A stretch of DNA of 64,000 bases from Clostridiaceae bacterium 14S0207 (lineage in GTDB: Bacteria > Bacillota > Clostridia > Clostridiales > Clostridiaceae). Below the pieces are notes generated by a model. That model was not told the origin of the DNA. It did no database searches and worked only from the letters and a program-made list of their open reading frames with translations. Position numbers and translations under genes: made by a program. The stretch is taken from positions 1,426,001 through 1,490,000 of the forward strand of contig CP026600.1 of NCBI GenBank assembly GCA_003288255.1, written 5' to 3'. Shown here one piece after another: positions 1 to 8,074 of this stretch (its first letter is position 1; each line of letters starts with the position of its first letter).

Positions 1-69
1 TATGGAACTAGTTTAGCTATAGATGGAATAGTAGGAAAAGAAACTTGGAGATGTATGTTTAAATATTAG
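1..69 (+). CDS. C-terminal end of a peptidoglycan-binding domain protein (partial)
   Basis: Only the last 22 codons are present, open from the left edge to TAG at 67-69. They read YGTSLAIDGIVGKETWRCMF followed by two residues. The pattern VDGIVGxxTW is the typical end of a PG_binding_1 (PF01471) three-helix repeat, found in cell-wall hydrolases and spore cortex-lytic enzymes. The catalytic part lies outside the window, so the enzyme type cannot be told. Confidence 0.6.
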   Translation, partial: YGTSLAIDGIVGKETWRCMFKY

Positions 70-246
70 ACTAAGTTTTAAATATGTTAGTTATAAAATA
101 TTAATTTATCTTGTTTATAAATAGTACTAAGAATAAAAATTTGTTTTTGAAATAACTTTTTAGTATGGGATAAGTGAATAACTTGTCCCTATTTTTATTT
201 TTTAGTATTATAAATATTAGAAGATTAAAAAGGGGGAGAAGAAATT

Positions 247-660
247 ATGATACAAGGTAAGGATTATATAGGCGTAGGAGTAGGTGCTGTAATTCTTAAT
301 GAAAATAAAGAGTTACTATTGTTATTAAGAAATAAGTCACCTGAAAAAGGATTTTGGTCTATTCCAGGAGGGAAGGTAGAATTCTTTGAAACTTTAGAAG
401 AGGCTATTATAAGAGAGGTAAAGGAAGAATTGGATGTTGATGTGAAGGTTGAAAAACTTTTAGGAGTTACTAATCACATACTTAAAAACGAAAATGCACA
501 TTGGGTTGCACCTAGTTTTTTAACTACTATTGAAAATGGGGAAGTTCGCAATGTAGAACCAGAAAAACATTTAGAGGTAAAGTGGTTTTCTTTAAATAAG
601 CTTCCTGAAAACTTGACATTAACAACAAAAAAAGCTTTAGAATATTTAAGGAATATATAA
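247..660 (+). CDS. Nudix hydrolase
   Basis: A 137-aa protein that is one complete Nudix domain. The Nudix box is clear at about residues 41-63: GGKVEFFETLEEAIIREV followed by KEEL, matching GX5EX7REUXEEXGU, with the glutamates that bind Mg2+. The family hydrolyses nucleoside diphosphates linked to another group. The set near NUDT15/MutT often acts on oxidised or modified nucleotides, but the substrate cannot be read from this sequence. The ATG at 247 follows an AAGGGGGAG ribosome site at the normal distance. The gene appears to be monocistronic and unrelated to the exporter genes that follow. Confidence 0.85.
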   Translation: MIQGKDYIGVGVGAVILNENKELLLLLRNKSPEKGFWSIPGGKVEFFETLEEAIIREVKEELDVDVKVEKLLGVTNHILKNENAHWVAPSFLTTIENGEVRNVEPEKHLEVKWFSLNKLPENLTLTTKKALEYLRNI

Positions 661-681
661 CATAACTAGAATAAATTGTGA

Positions 682-801
682 TATAATGTAGAAATATAAT
701 TATTGTTTTGAATATTCGGTTAATTATTTACGATTGTTTTTTAAATTTGTATATAAGTTTCTAAGTGGAGTGATAAAGTCACTATACCTAAAAACTTATA
801 T
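682..801 (+). promoter_or_regulatory. Possible promoter and structured leader before the ABC-2 exporter
   Basis: A TATAAT box lies at 682-687, but I see no convincing -35. About 65 bases further on is a two-part stem-loop. An outer perfect 10-bp stem pairs 751-760 with 792-801. An inner 5-bp hairpin pairs 769-773 with 779-783. Between them are unpaired CTAAGTGG and ATACCTA segments. There is no U-tract, so it is not an obvious terminator. I do not recognise it as a known riboswitch class. Confidence 0.35.
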
Positions 802-856
802 ATTATAAAAACTGTTGCAAAATTTAGCTAAAAATAAAAAAGAAAGGTATATTACA

Positions 857-1771
857 ATGAATGTTATAGAAACTACAAATTTAAGTAAGGAATATTTTTA
901 TAACAATACTACAGTAAAAGCATTAAATAAATTATCACTAAATATAAAAGAAGGAGAAATTGTTGGATTAGTAGGGCCCAATGGCGCAGGAAAAAGTACT
1001 GCTATAAAATTAATATGTGGGATTTTAAATCCCAGTAATGGAGAAGTAAGAGTACTTTCTAAAAATCCTTTTAAAAATAGAAAAAAATTATGTTATGAAT
1101 TAGGTGTAATGTTTGGACAAAGGTCATCCTTATGGTACAACCTACCTGTAATAGAATCCTTATACTTAATGAAGGATATTTATAATATTTCTACAGAGGA
1201 TTTTAATTATAGACTTGAAAAATATGCACATAGTTTAGACGTTACATCACTTATAAACAAGCCCGTACGTAAACTATCCTTTGGTCAGAGAATAAAGTGT
1301 GAACTTTTAGCAGTAATATTACATAATCCTAAATTAATTATTTTAGATGAGCCAACTATAGGACTAGATGTTCTATCCAAGCAAAGTTTAAGAAATATAT
1401 TATATGATATTTCTAAAGAAAATAATTCAACTATATTAATAACAAGCCATGATCTACATGACATTGAAAAACTATGTAGTAGAATCGTTTTTATAAATAA
1501 AGGAAAACTTCAACTTAATTTAAATAAGGAGGAGCTTTGCACAATCTTAAAAGACACAGTAGTTCTATATATAGAAAGAAATAGTACTAATGAAATACTA
1601 ACTAAATCAAGTTTTTATAGAGATAAATCTGAAAGTAACTTTAAATTTGTAATGCCTTATAATGAACTTCCTAATTTCCTTAATGAGAGTTTTGAAAAAA
1701 TTGGACAAAATATTAATTTTAAGAAAGAATTACCTTCTTTAGAGGATATCTTATATGAATACTATAAATAG
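857..1771 (+). CDS. ABC-2 type exporter, ATP-binding subunit
   Basis: ATPase of an exporter with two separate permeases (COG4586 type). It has Walker A GPNGAGKST, the signature LSFGQRIKCELL and Walker B LIILDEPTIGLD. I chose the ATG at 857 because it sits about nine bases after AGAAAGG and begins MNVIETTNLSKEYF, where ATPases of this family normally start; a TTG at 815 in the same frame has no such site. The end overlaps the first permease by 17 bases, so the two are translationally coupled. The C-terminal extension after the ATPase core (about residue 230 on) is usual for DrrA-like proteins. The exported compound is unknown. Confidence 0.9.
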   Translation: MNVIETTNLSKEYFYNNTTVKALNKLSLNIKEGEIVGLVGPNGAGKSTAIKLICGILNPSNGEVRVLSKNPFKNRKKLCYELGVMFGQRSSLWYNLPVIESLYLMKDIYNISTEDFNYRLEKYAHSLDVTSLINKPVRKLSFGQRIKCELLAVILHNPKLIILDEPTIGLDVLSKQSLRNILYDISKENNSTILITSHDLHDIEKLCSRIVFINKGKLQLNLNKEELCTILKDTVVLYIERNSTNEILTKSSFYRDKSESNFKFVMPYNELPNFLNESFEKIGQNINFKKELPSLEDILYEYYK

Positions 1772-2549
1772 ATATTTTAGATTAATAATTAGATATACAA
1801 AACTCTCTATAGAAGATTTAAGGCAATTTCCTTTTGAAATTTTAATGAAAATTATTGCTTTAAGTTTTCAAGTATTATTTATATGGCTTTTTTGGACTTC
1901 TATAACGAATCTTGGTGTTTCCTATACAAATTGGAATAAATATGAGATTTTTATTTTAACAGGATGTGGCACTATATCCAGTTCTGTATCTCAACTAACC
2001 TTTGGTTTTCGTGATATAGAAGAAGTTATTTTAACTGGTGATTTAGATAAGTTTCTTATGAGACCTGTTAATCTTATATTTTCTATTATGGCAGAAAAGT
2101 TCTTTATTTTTTGGGTTGTTGCAGAATTTATAGTTGGGATAGCTATAATTTTAGTCGCTAAAATTGCAGGAAATATAGCTTTACACAATATAGTACCAGC
2201 TTTAATTTTAATATTCATTGGCACTTTTGCATTAAGGTTTATGTATGGAACCATATCTATATTATGTTTCTGGTTAGGAAGAATAAGTTCTCTTCGGGAT
2301 ATCATATTTTCTATAGATATTGCTAAAGATTATCCCATTGACATATTTAATACTACTATGATTAATCTTTTAACATATGTTTTTCCTATAAGTTTACTTG
2401 CAACATATCCAGCTAAAATACTTTTAGGAAAGGTACACAATGTACTATATATAATAATAATTTCTATTATGTTATTTGTATTTTGGTTTATAATTTTCAG
2501 GATAGTTTTAAAAAGAGCTTTGCTAAAATATCAATCCACAGGATCTTAA
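1755..2549 (+). CDS. ABC-2 exporter permease subunit 1
   Basis: A 264-aa integral membrane protein with about six hydrophobic segments, of the ABC2_membrane_6 family (PF06182, COG4587 type). The sequence GDLDKFLMRPVN at about residues 95-106 is the cytoplasmic motif typical of these permeases, where LxRPxx follows the second helix. The start overlaps the ATPase gene and the stop is four bases before the next permease gene. The two permeases should form a heterodimer driven by the ATPase. Confidence 0.88.
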   Translation: MNTINRYFRLIIRYTKLSIEDLRQFPFEILMKIIALSFQVLFIWLFWTSITNLGVSYTNWNKYEIFILTGCGTISSSVSQLTFGFRDIEEVILTGDLDKFLMRPVNLIFSIMAEKFFIFWVVAEFIVGIAIILVAKIAGNIALHNIVPALILIFIGTFALRFMYGTISILCFWLGRISSLRDIIFSIDIAKDYPIDIFNTTMINLLTYVFPISLLATYPAKILLGKVHNVLYIIIISIMLFVFWFIIFRIVLKRALLKYQSTGS

Positions 2550-2553
2550 GTAG

Positions 2554-3348
2554 GTGATAATTATGAAAAAATATTTTAGAAGTTCATTACTAACATTAAA
2601 GGATTACAAGCATTTTTCTACAGACTTTTTGTATAGTTTATTAGCTATACCTATTCAAGTATTTGTCATTTATTTATTTTGGAAATATTCTCTACAAAAT
2701 ACAAAGGTATTATCATATACATCTACATCTTTATGCAAGTACTTTGTCTTTATAAATATAATTCAACTTTCATGTTTTCCTGCAATGATTGTTACTTATG
2801 AAGTATGGAATGAAATTAATAAAGGAGATATAAGTTTATGGATTTTAAAACCAATAAGTTATCCCTTATATGTATTTTCAAAGAAGTTTAGTGAGTTTTT
2901 AATAAAATTTTTACTTGCAACAGGCTTAGTGGAAGTAATTACGATTTTTATGGGACTCTCTTTTAATTTTAAAGATTTTACATTAGGTACTTTATTAAGT
3001 TTATTAGGATTTATACTATTATTTCAAATACAATTTGTAATAGGTCTTTGTACATTTTGGGTTGGTAAGGTGCTAACACTTAGAGATAATATTATGTACC
3101 TAACATTTTTACTAGGAGGACAACTTTTACCTATAAATATGTTTCCTAAAATAATTCAAAAAGTTTCTTTGATTTTACCTATGCAGTACATATATTATGT
3201 GCCTTCTAGGGTACTATCTAATACCTATAATATGTCTGAATTTAGTTTATATATTAAAATTGAATTAGCTTGGGTAGTGATATTTTCAGTAATTATTAAA
3301 TTACTATGGAATAAAGGATTGAGGCGATATTCTCCACAAGGTGGTTAA
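2554..3348 (+). CDS. ABC-2 exporter permease subunit 2
   Basis: A 264-aa membrane protein of the partner permease family (COG3694 type). It has about six transmembrane segments and the counterpart of the family motif, GDISLWILKPISYPLY, at about residues 91-106. Two in-frame start codons lie at 2554-2571. The ATG at 2563 (MKKYFRSSLL) is also possible and is better spaced from TAGGTGAT. It completes the three-gene cassette, which ends in a terminator hairpin downstream. Confidence 0.87.
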   Translation: MIIMKKYFRSSLLTLKDYKHFSTDFLYSLLAIPIQVFVIYLFWKYSLQNTKVLSYTSTSLCKYFVFINIIQLSCFPAMIVTYEVWNEINKGDISLWILKPISYPLYVFSKKFSEFLIKFLLATGLVEVITIFMGLSFNFKDFTLGTLLSLLGFILLFQIQFVIGLCTFWVGKVLTLRDNIMYLTFLLGGQLLPINMFPKIIQKVSLILPMQYIYYVPSRVLSNTYNMSEFSLYIKIELAWVVIFSVIIKLLWNKGLRRYSPQGG

Positions 3349-3475
3349 AGAAACAATTTAAAACTTTAAATGTTACAATCTACAAATTAAATTGTGAAGA
3401 AAAGTTAGAATTTGAGATGGAAAATTATAATAATTTTTTAAAAGAGGAATCTTTAACTTTATAATAAATATTTAA

Positions 3476-3530
3476 ATAGAACCTTTTGAACCTATGTGTT
3501 TTGATAATAGATTCAAAAGGTTCTATTTTA
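3476..3530 (+). terminator. Rho-independent terminator of the ABC-2 exporter operon
   Basis: A perfect 15-bp stem pairs 3476-3490 (ATAGAACCTTTTGAA) with 3512-3526, followed by TTTTA. Confidence 0.85.
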
Positions 3531-3539
3531 GATTTACGA

Positions 3540-3769
3540 TTTATGCTAATAGGCTTTACATATATATTTTGTGGTTCAACTTCAACATTATAATAATTTT
3601 GTCATATAAAATCTACATATTCCCATTAACAAATATAATATAGCTAAATAAGTAGGTAAACTAATAAACAATATATTTTTATTGATAAACAATAAAAATA
3701 TATTGTTTTTCGTAAAAGAGTATGCTAATCTTAATTTATATTATTTGTTAATTATAGGAGGAGTTAAAA
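3540..3769 (+). promoter_or_regulatory. AT-rich intergenic with a perfect 18-bp inverted repeat
   Basis: The rest of the 421-base gap after the terminator holds no gene I can support. Its notable element is a perfect inverted repeat: 3666-3683 pairs with 3691-3708 around the 7-base loop GATAAAC. It lies about 60 bases before the start of the next gene and is rich in A and T. It could be a terminator on either strand or an operator. Confidence 0.5.
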
Positions 3770-4999
3770 ATGAAAGACAATCTTTCTAAAGAGGTAATTC
3801 AATTAAAACTTAAAATTCTTTTTATATCTATTTTTTTAGGAATTTTAAATTATAATTTTATAACAGCTTATAAGGGCATATGGTATCCTTTCTTTATTGC
3901 AGTTTTAATAATTATTTTTGTTTTCAATATTGGTATAAAAAATAAAAGTAAATTAGGATATTTTTTTCTATGTATAGGTTTTATTTTATCTATAAGTTTT
4001 GCCATATACTCAAATCCCATATTTAGAGCTTTAAATACTTTGCTTATACCACTTACTATAATTTCATCTTTTATTTTACTTACTTATGATAATATAGAAT
4101 TTAAATTTGGAAGCTTTGTTTCAATTCTTTTAAACAGAATCTTTAAAGAATCATTATTAAATAGTTTAGATATTCCATTTATAACTAAAAATTTATTTAA
4201 AAAAGGGGATATAAAAGATGCCTCTAATAAATTTATATCTATATTGATAGGATTACTTTTAGCAATTCCTATACTTATAGTGCTTTCTCAAATATTATGT
4301 GGAGCTGATGGAATTTTTGCTTATTATTTAAGTAACCTTTCTTTTGATATCAATAATAGGTTTTTTAATGATATACTTCCTAGAGTAATACTTAGTATTC
4401 TCTTTACTATATTTATTTTTGGATTATACAGTAGTTTTACATGTGAATTAAAAAGAAAAGAAGCAGGAGAAAATAATATTTTCAAATTTAACAGTATTAC
4501 TATTATTACTCTTCTTTCTTTAATATCCTTGCTATATATTATATTTACTAAAATTCAAGTTACTTATTTATATGGTGGTAGGGTTTTACCAGAAGGTTTT
4601 AATTATGCTGAATATGCAAGAGAAGGATTTTTTCAATTGGTATTTATAGTATTTATAAATGTAATTTCTATAGTATTTATAAAAAGCAATACTAAAATAA
4701 AAACACCAGTAGGAAATAGAATACTCTTAGGAATATATTCATTAATTACTCTTTTAACTTTTAACATGATGATTTCGGCATTATACAAAATGAAGTTATA
4801 TACTGAGGCTTTTGGATTTACACGTTTAAGAATTTTAGTAACTGTATTTACTATATTTTTAGGTATAATATTAATATTACTTTTATTGTTTATTTGGAAA
4901 AAGATAAATATATTTAAACCAACAATAGTTTTAGGATGTATTATGTATGTATGTATTTATAAATTTCTTGAATTTAGACGCTTTTATAGTAAAAAATAA
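3770..4999 (+). CDS. DUF4153/DUF4173-type membrane protein, frameshifted near its 3' end
   Basis: A 409-aa polytopic membrane protein with roughly ten hydrophobic segments. The family signature YLYGGRVLPEGFNYAEYARE, followed by GFFQL, at about residues 265-289 identifies the DUF4153/DUF4173 group, whose function is unknown. The start follows AGGAGG at normal spacing. The last 14 residues are out of frame: after GCIMYVC the family continues with NFLNLDAFIVK, which is encoded in another frame (4947-5204). The break coincides with three tandem TATG units at 4943-4956; removing one unit restores the frame. As it stands the protein loses about 80 C-terminal residues. It may be inactive, phase-variable or a sequencing artefact. 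Confidence 0.8.
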   Translation: MKDNLSKEVIQLKLKILFISIFLGILNYNFITAYKGIWYPFFIAVLIIIFVFNIGIKNKSKLGYFFLCIGFILSISFAIYSNPIFRALNTLLIPLTIISSFILLTYDNIEFKFGSFVSILLNRIFKESLLNSLDIPFITKNLFKKGDIKDASNKFISILIGLLLAIPILIVLSQILCGADGIFAYYLSNLSFDINNRFFNDILPRVILSILFTIFIFGLYSSFTCELKRKEAGENNIFKFNSITIITLLSLISLLYIIFTKIQVTYLYGGRVLPEGFNYAEYAREGFFQLVFIVFINVISIVFIKSNTKIKTPVGNRILLGIYSLITLLTFNMMISALYKMKLYTEAFGFTRLRILVTVFTIFLGIILILLLLFIWKKINIFKPTIVLGCIMYVCIYKFLEFRRFYSKK

Positions 5000-5204
5000 T
5001 GTTAATTTATATACATCTTCTGCAAAGATAGATCTTAACTATTTAACTATGCTTTCTGCAGATTGTTATAATGAAATTGGAAAAGCACATAGGATGGGGT
5101 TAATTTCTGAAAAAGAATATAAAGAATGGAAAGGATTAAATAAAATAAAAATAACTCATTGGTATGAATATAATTATTTTACAAATAAATTAAACAAAAA
5201 ATAA
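4947..5204 (+). pseudogene. 3' part of the DUF4153/DUF4173-type gene, out of frame
   Basis: This stretch encodes the natural C-terminus of the preceding gene in a different frame: NFLNLDAFIVKNNVNLY, then SSAKIDLNYLTMLSADCYNE. The family normally ends this way, with a last membrane helix followed by a short hydrophilic tail carrying NxDA and a leucine-rich segment. There is no ribosome site in front of it, so it is not an independent gene. It overlaps the upstream frame by about 50 bases, and the switch point lies in the TATG repeat. Confidence 0.75.
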
Positions 5205-5371
5205 TATTAGTTATAAAAATAAAGTTTTCTTAATATAAGTTAAAATATTTAAATCATAATATTATGTTATCGACAAACAATAAACAAATATTGCAAATCA
5301 ATAATAGCTATGATAGTATTAACTTGAAATATTTATGATATTTGTTTGCAAAAAGGCGGTGAAATAGTATT

Positions 5372-5863
5372 ATGAAGTGTTTAGATAAAAAACAATTATG
5401 TAAAGCAGTAGAAGTTTCTTTAAACCTTATTTTAATTTTTGGTATTTTTATGACTATTACAGTATATTACAATACTTTTTTCAGAGATGTTAAAAATTTA
5501 GAGTTAAATACATGTATAGTAGCCACATTATTGACCATTGGAATAGTATGTATATTTTTAATTGTTTTTCAACTAAAGAAAATAATGATTACTTTGACTA
5601 AGGGGAATCCTTTTGTATGGGAGAATGTAAAATCTTTAAATAAAATTTCAATAGAATGTTTTATAATAGCTGCTTGTTATTTAGGTAATTTTATTGCTAA
5701 TCTAGGTAAAGATACTTATAGATTCATTTATATAGATTCCAAAGGAATTCATACGGATACTGAACTTATAATCTTTATATTTGCAGGAATCTTTATTCTG
5801 ATTTTGTCTAAAGTATTTAAAGAGGCTATTAAATATAAAGAAGAGAATGATTTTACCATATAA
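5372..5863 (+). CDS. DUF2975 membrane protein
   Basis: A 163-aa membrane protein with four predicted helices (about residues 13-33, 47-68, 92-109 and 128-145). The core KGNPFVWENVKSLNKISIEC is characteristic of DUF2975 (PF11188). These proteins are nearly always encoded beside a small YozG-type XRE regulator, as here. The role is unproven; a membrane sensor or a partner of the regulator is often suggested. The start has a good GGCGGTG site and the stop is 16 bases before the regulator gene. Confidence 0.85.
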   Translation: MKCLDKKQLCKAVEVSLNLILIFGIFMTITVYYNTFFRDVKNLELNTCIVATLLTIGIVCIFLIVFQLKKIMITLTKGNPFVWENVKSLNKISIECFIIAACYLGNFIANLGKDTYRFIYIDSKGIHTDTELIIFIFAGIFILILSKVFKEAIKYKEENDFTI

Positions 5864-5879
5864 GAAGGGGAAATATGTT

Positions 5880-6086
5880 ATGTCAATAATAGTAAATTTA
5901 GATGTTATGATGGCTAAACGCAAAGTTTCCCTTCAAGAGTTAGCTGAAAAAGTAGGGATAACTAATGCGAATTTATCAATTTTAAAAAATAATAAGGCAA
6001 AGGCAATTAGATTTTCTACACTGGAAGCCATTTGTAGGGAATTAGATTGTCAACCAGGTGATATTTTAGAATATAATGATGACTAA
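5880..6086 (+). CDS. YozG-like XRE-family transcriptional regulator
   Basis: A 68-aa, single-domain helix-turn-helix protein of the Cro/C1 type. The sequence VSLQELAEKVGITNANLSIL is the recognition module, and LEAICRELDCQPGDILEY closes the domain as in YozG. I chose the ATG at 5880 because AGAAGGGG lies eight bases in front; an in-frame ATG at 5847 overlaps the upstream gene and lacks a site. It is co-transcribed with the DUF2975 gene and probably controls that pair. Confidence 0.85.
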   Translation: MSIIVNLDVMMAKRKVSLQELAEKVGITNANLSILKNNKAKAIRFSTLEAICRELDCQPGDILEYNDD

Positions 6087-6132
6087 AAAGGTTATACGGA
6101 AATAATAAAAATTATTTTCGTATAACCTTTTT
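6085..6132. terminator. Bidirectional terminator
   Basis: A 22-bp stem with a single G-T wobble pairs 6085-6106 with 6111-6132 around AAAA, flanked by A- and T-runs. It separates the convergent YozG-like gene (+) and the small membrane protein gene (-). Confidence 0.85.
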
Positions 6133-6134
6133 AT

Positions 6135-6491
6135 TTAATATCTATTTTCATCACTATAACATACCTTTAATACAAGTTCATTAAATATAAATTGTATCAT
6201 AAATATCAAAACCACTAATATGTACTTAAGAGCTATATCATTGGATTTAAATTTATATAAAAACATTATTGAAAACAAGCTTAATAAAATAATTTTAATA
6301 ATTAATAAAATTGTAATTTTATTATGTTGTTCCTTACCTATATTTTTCTTACTAAGTAATTCCATAAGTTTTTCACTTAATAAAATGTTTACAAAAGTAT
6401 TATTATATTGCTTTTTTATAAATTTATAAAAGCCCGTAAATAAGAAAGTAAACATTATTCCTATTAAAAATGCTGTTACATAGAAAGCCAT
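6135..6491 (-). CDS. Small hypothetical membrane protein
   Basis: A 118-aa protein with three hydrophobic helices (about residues 3-24, 60-80 and 88-110) and a basic loop between the first two. I do not recognise a family. On its strand the start follows a GAGGTAC site. It is a single gene, converging on the YozG-like gene and diverging from the vitamin B6 kinase gene. Confidence 0.6.
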   Translation of the reverse strand: MAFYVTAFLIGIMFTFLFTGFYKFIKKQYNNTFVNILLSEKLMELLSKKNIGKEQHNKITILLIIKIILLSLFSIMFLYKFKSNDIALKYILVVLIFMIQFIFNELVLKVCYSDENRY

Positions 6492-6637
6492 GATAAGTAC
6501 CTCTTTTCCAATTGATTCATATATAATATTTATTCATTTTTATAAATATATAAGAAAAATTATTTATAACTTGTTAAGTATGTTAACATAATATTCAGAT
6601 TTTTTCAATAACTATCTATGAATTGTTTATTATAAAA

Positions 6638-6649
6638 TGTACCGGTACA
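6638..6649. promoter_or_regulatory. 12-bp perfect palindrome upstream of the PdxK-type kinase gene
   Basis: TGTACCGGTACA is a perfect palindrome, and its GC-rich centre stands out in this AT-rich gap. It lies about 60 bases before the start codon, where an operator would be expected. The regulator is unknown; a PdxR/MocR-type B6 regulator would be a natural guess but none is encoded nearby. Confidence 0.45.
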
Positions 6650-6707
6650 GTTTGCAAAAATTAAAAATCGTGGTATTATTTCTTTAGTGTTTTAGGGAGG
6701 CGATTTT

Positions 6708-7526
6708 TTGAATAATAGAGTAGCAGTTATAAATGATATGTCAGGTATAGGCAAATGTTCTTTAACTGTAGCTATACCTATACTTTCATGTTTAAAATTA
6801 ACACCATGTCCTTTTCCAACTGCCATATTATCTTCGCAGACGGGTTATCCTGAATTTACATTTTTGGATTTTACAGATGAGATGATTAAGTATGAAAAAG
6901 TATGGGACAAACTTAATGTTCAATTAAAAGGAATATATAGTGGATTTTTAGGGTCAGAGAAACAGATTGATATAGTATTAGATTTTATAAAAAAACATAA
7001 GGAGTCTTTAATTGTAATAGATCCTGTAATGGCGGATAATGGGGTTATTTATAGTACCTACACAGAGAGCATGTGTAATAAAATGAAGGACTTAGTTAGA
7101 CTTGCAGATGTAGTTACTCCCAATGCTACGGAAAGTTTGCTGTTAACAAATAAAGACTACACAAATATTACTAAAGACATAGAATATTTTAAACAGGTTG
7201 CAAAGGAGATTTCTTATTTAGGTCCTAAAAAAGTAGTTATAACAGGAATAGTAAAAGATAATACAGTTTCAAATTTAACTTATGATAGTGAAAAAGATGA
7301 GAGCTTTATTATAAGTTCAAATTACAATAAAAAATCTTATAGTGGTACAGGAGATATATTTTCCTCTATACTTTGTGGAATGATTTTAAATGGATATGAT
7401 CTTAAATCATGTATAGAAAAGGCTACAGAGTTTATATCTAAATCAATAGAATATACATCAAAATTTGATACAGATAGAAATGATGGAATTATGTTTGAAT
7501 ATTTTTTAAAGGAGTTGATTATGTAA
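6708..7526 (+). CDS. Pyridoxine/pyridoxal kinase (PdxK/PdxY type)
   Basis: A 272-aa ribokinase-fold kinase. The start INDMSGIGKCSL matches the pyridoxamine kinase group of Firmicutes. The sequence VIDPVMADNGVIY (about residues 103-115) and the C-terminal anion-hole motif YSGTGDIFSS (about residues 210-219, catalytic Asp in GTGD) are complete. It phosphorylates the 5' hydroxyl of B6 vitamers with ATP. The start is TTG, after GGGAGG. The stop directly abuts the ATG of an ECF S-component gene, pointing to uptake plus trapping of vitamin B6. Confidence 0.88.
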   Translation: MNNRVAVINDMSGIGKCSLTVAIPILSCLKLTPCPFPTAILSSQTGYPEFTFLDFTDEMIKYEKVWDKLNVQLKGIYSGFLGSEKQIDIVLDFIKKHKESLIVIDPVMADNGVIYSTYTESMCNKMKDLVRLADVVTPNATESLLLTNKDYTNITKDIEYFKQVAKEISYLGPKKVVITGIVKDNTVSNLTYDSEKDESFIISSNYNKKSYSGTGDIFSSILCGMILNGYDLKSCIEKATEFISKSIEYTSKFDTDRNDGIMFEYFLKELIM

Positions 7527-8054
7527 ATGAGTAATACTTCTAGGAAAACTAAATTATTGGTATTTACAAGTATGTTTGCTGCACTTATATATGTAACAAC
7601 AGCATTTTTATTTCATATACCAACTGGAATTAATGGGGGGTATATTCATATAGGAGATGCTTTCATATATCTTGCAGCCTGTATTTTACCTACACCATAT
7701 GCAATGATAGCATCTGCAGTTGGAGCTGGACTTTCAGATCTTTTATCTCCAGGCGGGGCTGTATGGGTTATACCTACAATAATAATTAAACCTATTTTAG
7801 TTTTATTTTTTACATCTAAAAATACTAGGATGTTATGTAAACGCAATGTATGCGCTATATTTTTAGCAGGTATAGTAGGGGTTTTTGGTTATTATATGGC
7901 TTCTGGAATTATGTTTGGCAATTTTAAAGTTGCTTTTGCAGCACTTTTAATGAACTTTATACAACCTATAGGAAGTGGTATTGCATTTGTAATCTTTGCA
8001 TATGCCTTAGATAAGGTTCATATAACTAAAAAAATACATTCTGATATTTTATAA
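7527..8054 (+). CDS. ECF transporter S component, probably for vitamin B6
   Basis: A 175-aa membrane protein with five or six helices. The stretch GINGGYIHIGDAFIYLAA (about residues 33-50) is a hallmark of ECF substrate-binding subunits of the PF07155/PF12822 type. Such subunits work with a shared EcfA/A'/T energising module encoded elsewhere. The gene starts at the base after the kinase stop codon, so the two are tightly coupled. The B6 assignment is inferred from that pairing, not from binding residues. Confidence 0.82.
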   Translation: MSNTSRKTKLLVFTSMFAALIYVTTAFLFHIPTGINGGYIHIGDAFIYLAACILPTPYAMIASAVGAGLSDLLSPGGAVWVIPTIIIKPILVLFFTSKNTRMLCKRNVCAIFLAGIVGVFGYYMASGIMFGNFKVAFAALLMNFIQPIGSGIAFVIFAYALDKVHITKKIHSDIL

Positions 8055-8074
8055 TTTTTAGGGGGAATTTTTAA

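Noticed and set aside
3320-3463. Short plus-strand frame overlapping the end of the second permease, ending in EESLTL
   Set aside because: It has no start or ribosome site and mostly overlaps another frame; it is probably chance.
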